In this document: one piece after another, positions 60,080-64,000 of the stretch
Layout of the letters: every line of letters starts with the position of its first letter
How positions within the stretch are numbered: position 1 is the stretch's first letter
DNA from: Stutzerimonas kunmingensis
Lineage (GTDB): Bacteria; Pseudomonadota; Gammaproteobacteria; Pseudomonadales; Pseudomonadaceae
Direction of reading: 5' to 3'
DNA: 64,000 nt
NCBI RefSeq assembly: GCF_021432085.1
Contig: NZ_CP090366.1
Coordinates: 186,001 to 250,000, forward strand
Program-made: the position numbers and the translations under genes
Notes under the pieces: generated by a model
Databases searched by the model: none
Seen by the model: the letters and a program-made list of their open reading frames with translations, nothing else
Told to the model about the DNA's origin: nothing

Positions 60080-60994
60080 TCAGGTGCGAATCAGCGCCTC
60101 GCTCAGATAGTCGATCAGTGCCCGCGTCTTCGGTGGCAGATGATGATTCTGCCGCCACAGTAGCCAGGCCGCGCCCTGGTATGAACCGGTGTAGCGCCAC
60201 TGCGGCAGCACTTCGCGCAAACGACCCTCAGCCAGCGCCTGGGCCGCGGTGAAATGTGGCAGGCAGGTGATTCCCAGGTGTTCCAGCGCCACCAGCAGCC
60301 GCGCCTCGCTGTGGTTGCTGATGTAGCGACCGCGCACCGTCACCGTCTCCTGCTGCTCGCCGCGGCGCAGGTGCCAGCGATTGTCTCCCGCCGTTTCTCC
60401 CAGATACAGACAGCTATGGCGCAGCAGGTCCTGCGGATGTTGCGGCTCGCCGTGACGCTGCAGGTAGTCGGGGCTGGCGCAGAGCAGTTGGCGCACCGGC
60501 CCGAGCGGCTTGCCGGCCAGGCCTTCGGGTGGATTGTCGGTGACCTGCACCAGCAGGTCGAAACCGTCCTCGATCAGGTCCGGGCTCTGGTCGCTGATCC
60601 GCAGCTGCACATCGACCTCGGGGTAGCGCTGGAGAAAAGCCGGCATCAACGGTCCGACGACGAACTTGCCATAGGCCTTCGGCACGCTCAGGCGCACCAG
60701 CCCGCGCGGGCTGCGCATCAGCCGCTCGCCGATGGCGACGGCGGCATCGGCCGCATCGAGCATGTCCCGGCAATGCTGGTAGAACTCCGCCCCGGCCTCG
60801 TTCAGCCGCAGCTGGCGTGTGGTGCGTTCCAGCAGGCGCAGCGCCAGGGCCTGCTCCAGCCGTGCCACCTGGCGGCTCACCGCCGACGGTGTACTGCCCA
60901 GCAGGCGCGCGGCGCCGGAGAAGCTGCCGGCCTCGACCACCCGCACGAACACGGCCATGTAGGGCAGCAGGGCTGCGCTGTCATTCGTTCCCAT
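60080..60994 (-). CDS. LysR-family transcriptional regulator
   Basis: 304 residues. The N-terminal winged helix is VRVVEAGSFSGAARLLGSTPSAVSRQVARLE; the C-terminal part is the LysR substrate-binding domain with LVRLSVPKAYGKFVV. It is the CrgA/AaeR-like subgroup by appearance. It is divergent from the EamA transporter gene across 88 bp and probably controls it. Confidence 0.9.
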   Translation of the reverse strand: MGTNDSAALLPYMAVFVRVVEAGSFSGAARLLGSTPSAVSRQVARLEQALALRLLERTTRQLRLNEAGAEFYQHCRDMLDAADAAVAIGERLMRSPRGLVRLSVPKAYGKFVVGPLMPAFLQRYPEVDVQLRISDQSPDLIEDGFDLLVQVTDNPPEGLAGKPLGPVRQLLCASPDYLQRHGEPQHPQDLLRHSCLYLGETAGDNRWHLRRGEQQETVTVRGRYISNHSEARLLVALEHLGITCLPHFTAAQALAEGRLREVLPQWRYTGSYQGAAWLLWRQNHHLPPKTRALIDYLSEALIRT

Positions 60995-61049
60995 GCGGAA
61001 CAGGTCCTGTGCTGTTTCGCTGGATTATCGACTGCCGCGACAGGCCCGA

Positions 61050-61066
61050 CAATCAGCGCCTGATTG
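61050..61066. promoter_or_regulatory. Candidate LysR operator
   Basis: CAATCAG-CGC-CTGATTG is a perfect 7-3-7 inverted repeat in the middle of the 88-bp divergent region, 17 bp before the EamA start codon. Its place suggests autoregulation and control of the transporter. Confidence 0.5.
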
Positions 61067-61082
61067 GTGCGGGGATTCGAAC

Positions 61083-61994
61083 ATGAAAGGCACGTTGAGA
61101 CAGGGGCTGTGGCTGGCCGATGGCATGCTGCTGACGGTGGCGCTGATCTGGGGCAGCAGCTATGCGGTGGCCAAGCAGGCGCTGCTGTTCTACCCGGTGC
61201 TGGGTTTTCTGGCGATCCGCTTCGGCCTGACCTTTGTCCTGCTGCTGCCGCAACTGCGCGGCGCCGGTCGCCGGGCGCTGCGCCCCGGCCTTCCGCTGGG
61301 GCTGGTGATGCTGGCGATCTTTCTCTGCGAGACCTGGGGCGTGATGCTGACCAGCGCCAGCAATGCGGCGTTTCTGATCAGCCTGTGCGTGGTGATCACA
61401 CCGTTCATGGAATGGCTGCTGCTGCGCCAGCGGCCGCACAACACGCTGTTCCTCGCCTGCGCGCTGTCGCTGGCGGGCGTCTGGCTGCTGACCGGCGGGC
61501 CGCAGCTGTCGCTTAATCTCGGCGATGCGCTGATGCTGGCCGCCGCGTTGCTGCGCGCGGTGCTGGTCTGCCTGACCCGGCGATTGACGGCCGGCCGGGA
61601 AATCCCGGCACTGGCGTTGACTGCGGTGCAGAGCGGAGTCGTTGCGGCGGGCTGCATCCTGCTCGCCGTGTCGTTGCCGGGCGGACTGCCGGCGCTGCCG
61701 GTGGCGCCGGGCTTCTGGTTCGGCACGCTGTATCTGGTGCTGTTCGCCACGCTGTTCGCCATGTTTGCGCAGAACCGCGCGCTGGGGCGCAGCAGCGCAA
61801 CGCGGGTGTCGCTGCTGATGGGCTCCGAACCGCTGTTCGGCGCGATCATCGCCAGTCTCTGGCTGGGTGAGCGGCTGGGGCCGATGGGCTGGGCGGGTGG
61901 GTTGCTGATCATGCTGGCGACGCTGTGCACCCTGGGTATCGGCCGCCAGCCGGCGCCGAGCACGGCCGGCGATGGTGCGCCGGTCCGTGCCTAG
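61083..61994 (+). CDS. EamA/DMT-family transporter
   Basis: A 303-residue membrane protein with ten helices in two EamA repeats. LIWGSSYAVAKQAL near residue 20 and TLYLVLFATLFAMFAQNRAL with SEPLFGAIIASLWLGERL in the second repeat are typical. These proteins usually export small metabolites such as amino acids. The substrate is unknown. The regulator is the divergent LysR gene. Confidence 0.9.
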   Translation: MKGTLRQGLWLADGMLLTVALIWGSSYAVAKQALLFYPVLGFLAIRFGLTFVLLLPQLRGAGRRALRPGLPLGLVMLAIFLCETWGVMLTSASNAAFLISLCVVITPFMEWLLLRQRPHNTLFLACALSLAGVWLLTGGPQLSLNLGDALMLAAALLRAVLVCLTRRLTAGREIPALALTAVQSGVVAAGCILLAVSLPGGLPALPVAPGFWFGTLYLVLFATLFAMFAQNRALGRSSATRVSLLMGSEPLFGAIIASLWLGERLGPMGWAGGLLIMLATLCTLGIGRQPAPSTAGDGAPVRA

Positions 61995-62018
61995 CGTGCA
62001 GGCACGGCGACAGGCCGG

Positions 62019-63392
62019 TCAGCCCTGCCGCAGTTCGGCCTGCAGCTCATCCAGCGCCGCCTGGCGCTCGCCGTCCTGCAGGCGGACGCCGGGGTTGAGC
62101 GAGGACCACTCCGGATGGGCGCGGCAGCGCTGCAGCGCATCGGGCAGCTTGCCCTCGCGCCAGCCCTGATCCTGCGGCGTGGCCAGGCGGATCGCTTCCG
62201 TGGCAGCGTGCCCTCGGGTGGCGAGCACGGCGAGCAGCTGGCGCTGTCGCAGGGCGAGCAGGCGCAGCACGGCGTCATCGACGCTCAGTTCACGCTGGCC
62301 CTTTAGTTTGCCCAGCAGGCGATTGCCATAGTGCCGCGCGGTCTGCGCGCCGCCGCCGGCAAGGGCGCCGAGCAGCGCCGCCGCGCCGAGGGTGATGCCG
62401 CCGACCATCAGGTCGACCCCGGCACCGGCGGCCGCGCCTGCGGCCATACCACTGCCGATCTTCACGCCCAGCTGCTTGAGTGTTTCCGGATTGAACAGGT
62501 CGTCGCCCCAGCGGCCGTTGAGCAACGGCAGGTCGCTGGCCGCCGCCTGCTCCTTGCGAAAGGCGTACAGGCGCAGCAGGGCCTCGACGCAGCGCTGCTC
62601 GCGGCCGCGCACGGCGTCGTGCAGTTCACGAATGGCGCCGCGCTCCAGCTCGGGCTGTGCGGCGACGCTGCGTCGGCAGGCGGCGACGTCTACCAGTAGC
62701 TCGGCGATCAGCCGCTGGCCGCTGACCAGGCGCGCCGCAGCCTGGGCTTCATGGTCCTCGATCAGCCGCTGCAGCTTGGGCCGTGCCTGTTCCAGCAGCA
62801 GCGCCAGGCTTTCGTACAGGCGGCGCTCGCCATCCACCGGCGGCGCCACGCTGTCGAAGCGCACCAGTGCATGCAGGCCGAGACGGGCCAGCGCCTGACG
62901 CCATTCATCTTCACGATGCCCCGGCTGGGCAACGAAGTTGAGCACCGGCAGCAGCGGCTTGCCGCAGCCGGCGAGTACCGCCAGCTCGTCCTTGTACTTG
63001 GCCAGTACCGGCTCGCGGGCATCGATCACGTAGAGCCCGGCATCGCTGGCGAGCAGCTGGCGCAGCACCTTGGCTTCCTGCTCGAAGCGCTGGCGCGCCT
63101 CGCTGCCGTCGAGAAAGCGTGCGGTTCGCGCCGGGCCGTCGAGGCGTTCGCCGGGGCGCTCCACGCGTTCCAGGTAATCGAGCAGGGCGATGGCATCTTC
63201 CAGGCCGGGGGTGTCGTACAACTCCAGCAGCGCCTCGCCGTCCACCGACAGCCGTGCGCCTTCGACATGGCGGGTGGTGCTGGGACGGTGCGAAACCTCG
63301 CCGAAGCCTGCATCACGGGTCAGGGTGCGCAGTAGCGAGGTCTTGCCGACATTGGTATGGCCGACCACGGCCAGTTTCAGCGCTTCAGTCAT
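62019..63392 (-). CDS. GTPase with C-terminal DUF3482
   Basis: 457 residues. The N-terminal GTPase domain has G1 GHTNVGKT (11-18), G2 in RPSTTRHVEG, G3 DTPG near residue 60 and a NFVAQPG block in place of a clear NKxD. The C-terminal DUF3482 region has a Gly/Ala-rich hydrophobic hairpin (GSGMAAGAAAGAGVDLMVGG) that may insert in membrane. Role unknown. It starts inside the end of the DUF2868-type gene (8-bp overlap), and the pair is found together in Pseudomonas. Confidence 0.82.
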   Translation of the reverse strand: MTEALKLAVVGHTNVGKTSLLRTLTRDAGFGEVSHRPSTTRHVEGARLSVDGEALLELYDTPGLEDAIALLDYLERVERPGERLDGPARTARFLDGSEARQRFEQEAKVLRQLLASDAGLYVIDAREPVLAKYKDELAVLAGCGKPLLPVLNFVAQPGHREDEWRQALARLGLHALVRFDSVAPPVDGERRLYESLALLLEQARPKLQRLIEDHEAQAAARLVSGQRLIAELLVDVAACRRSVAAQPELERGAIRELHDAVRGREQRCVEALLRLYAFRKEQAAASDLPLLNGRWGDDLFNPETLKQLGVKIGSGMAAGAAAGAGVDLMVGGITLGAAALLGALAGGGAQTARHYGNRLLGKLKGQRELSVDDAVLRLLALRQRQLLAVLATRGHAATEAIRLATPQDQGWREGKLPDALQRCRAHPEWSSLNPGVRLQDGERQAALDELQAELRQG

Positions 63393-64000
63393 GGCCTGTC
63401 TCCAGCCAGCGCAGCGGGGCGCAGCTCGAATGCGCCAGCCCCAGGGTATCCAGCGCCTGATGCCAGTCTTCCAGGCGCGCGCTGTCCAGCGCCTCGCCCG
63501 GCGGCGCCTGCAGCAGCCAGACGCGGGTCGCAGCGGCGCAGCGCGACAGCTCGCCGATCAGCGCCAGGGTGCCGCGATCCGGAGAGCGCCGGGGATCACA
63601 GGCGATGGCCAGGCGCGCCGGCGGAAAACGGGTGAGCTGATCGAGCAGGCGTCGGCGCCCCTCGCGATCGTCGAGGATGCCGGCATCGGCGATGCCCTTG
63701 GACAGAGCCGGTGGCCAGGGGCGACTGCCGTCCAGCTCGATGGCCACCAGCACGGCGCCGGCACTGCCATCGAGCTGGGCGCCGGCGCTCGGCGCGTGCA
63801 GCTGGGCCGGTGCCGCATCACTGATGCCTAGCCGCTCACTCGGCGGCTGCAGGCGCTCGCGCAGCAGGCGATAGGCCGGCAGGTTCAGATCGAGGGTCAG
63901 CGCAGCCCGTCCACGCCGCCAGCGCCACAGGCAGAGGCTCGCCAGCAGCAGTCGCGGCAGCAGGCCGTAGACCAGCAGCACGCCGACCAGCCAGCCGGCC
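63385..64000 (-). CDS. DUF2868-type membrane protein, C-terminal part (partial)
   Basis: The frame is open to the right edge, so at least the N-terminal part is missing; about 205 residues are visible. It begins in a hydrophobic stretch (AGWLVGVLLVYGLLPRLLLASLCLW), then a basic turn, and continues as a soluble domain with VLVAIELDGSRPWPP and RLAIACDPRRSPDRGTL. The combination with a following DUF3482 GTPase supports DUF2868. Its function is unknown; the pair may form a membrane GTPase complex. Confidence 0.7.
   Translation of the reverse strand, partial: AGWLVGVLLVYGLLPRLLLASLCLWRWRRGRAALTLDLNLPAYRLLRERLQPPSERLGISDAAPAQLHAPSAGAQLDGSAGAVLVAIELDGSRPWPPALSKGIADAGILDDREGRRRLLDQLTRFPPARLAIACDPRRSPDRGTLALIGELSRCAAATRVWLLQAPPGEALDSARLEDWHQALDTLGLAHSSCAPLRWLETGHD

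Overview
The window looks like a chromosomal segment of Stutzerimonas (Pseudomonas) stutzeri or a very close relative. The diheme cytochrome c4 matches, as far as I can recall it, the well-known P. stutzeri protein almost residue for residue with a 190-residue mature part. Several blocks have the gene order known from Pseudomonas: Fe(III) ABC permease-gcvT-gcvH-gcvP; engB, cc4, dsbA, nuclease, dgcH, ampDh2 and kinB-algB; opdH-tctCBA with tctDE; recCBD; pstSCAB-phoU. GC content is high and typical Pseudomonas intergenic repeats are present. I see no tRNA, rRNA, CRISPR array, prophage, transposase or insertion sequence; this is mostly core genome.

Layout: 0-5 kb holds the tail of an iron ABC permease and the glycine cleavage genes. 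5-17 kb holds engB (reverse), cytochrome c4, dsbA, an EEP-family nuclease/phosphatase, a DgcH-type diguanylate cyclase and the AmpDh2 amidase, then on the reverse strand a DUF1330 gene, kinB and algB. Upstream of algB lie three small genes (four-helix DUF2383-type protein, 78-aa exported protein, DUF1328 membrane protein). The first two each have a canonical -24/-12 sigma-54 promoter. 17-21.5 kb is a TRAP transporter (TAXI binding protein plus a fused 850-aa permease). 22-30 kb is a signalling block: two tandem Aer-like PAS chemoreceptors followed by two tandem 7TMR-DISM diguanylate cyclases, the second interrupted by a one-base frameshift. 30-37.6 kb is the tricarboxylate uptake system (TctE/TctD sensing, OpdH porin, TctCBA transporter, AbrB-family protein). 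37.6-40.3 kb has a Na/Pi cotransporter-like protein and an exported double-Cache protein.

40.5-49.6 kb encodes RecC, RecB and RecD, with a REP-type repeat cluster between recB and recD. 49.7-52.8 kb has a small membrane protein, an AEC-family transporter, a membrane diguanylate cyclase and an acyl-CoA thioesterase. 52.9-60 kb is the high-affinity phosphate system pstSCAB-phoU, with multi-repeat Pho boxes before pstS and again before pstC, unusually large PstC and PstA proteins, and structured repeats between pstA/pstB and pstB/phoU. The window ends with a divergent LysR/EamA pair and a GTPase (DUF3482) paired with a DUF2868-type membrane protein that runs off the edge.

Themes: four c-di-GMP synthase genes (one broken) and two energy-taxis receptors in one window; and binding-protein genes of three unrelated transporters (TAXI, tctC, pstS) each followed by a strong hairpin before the permease genes. 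No wholly new multi-gene system is evident. The best novelty candidates are the sigma-54-driven small genes beside algB and the duplicated taxis/c-di-GMP block.
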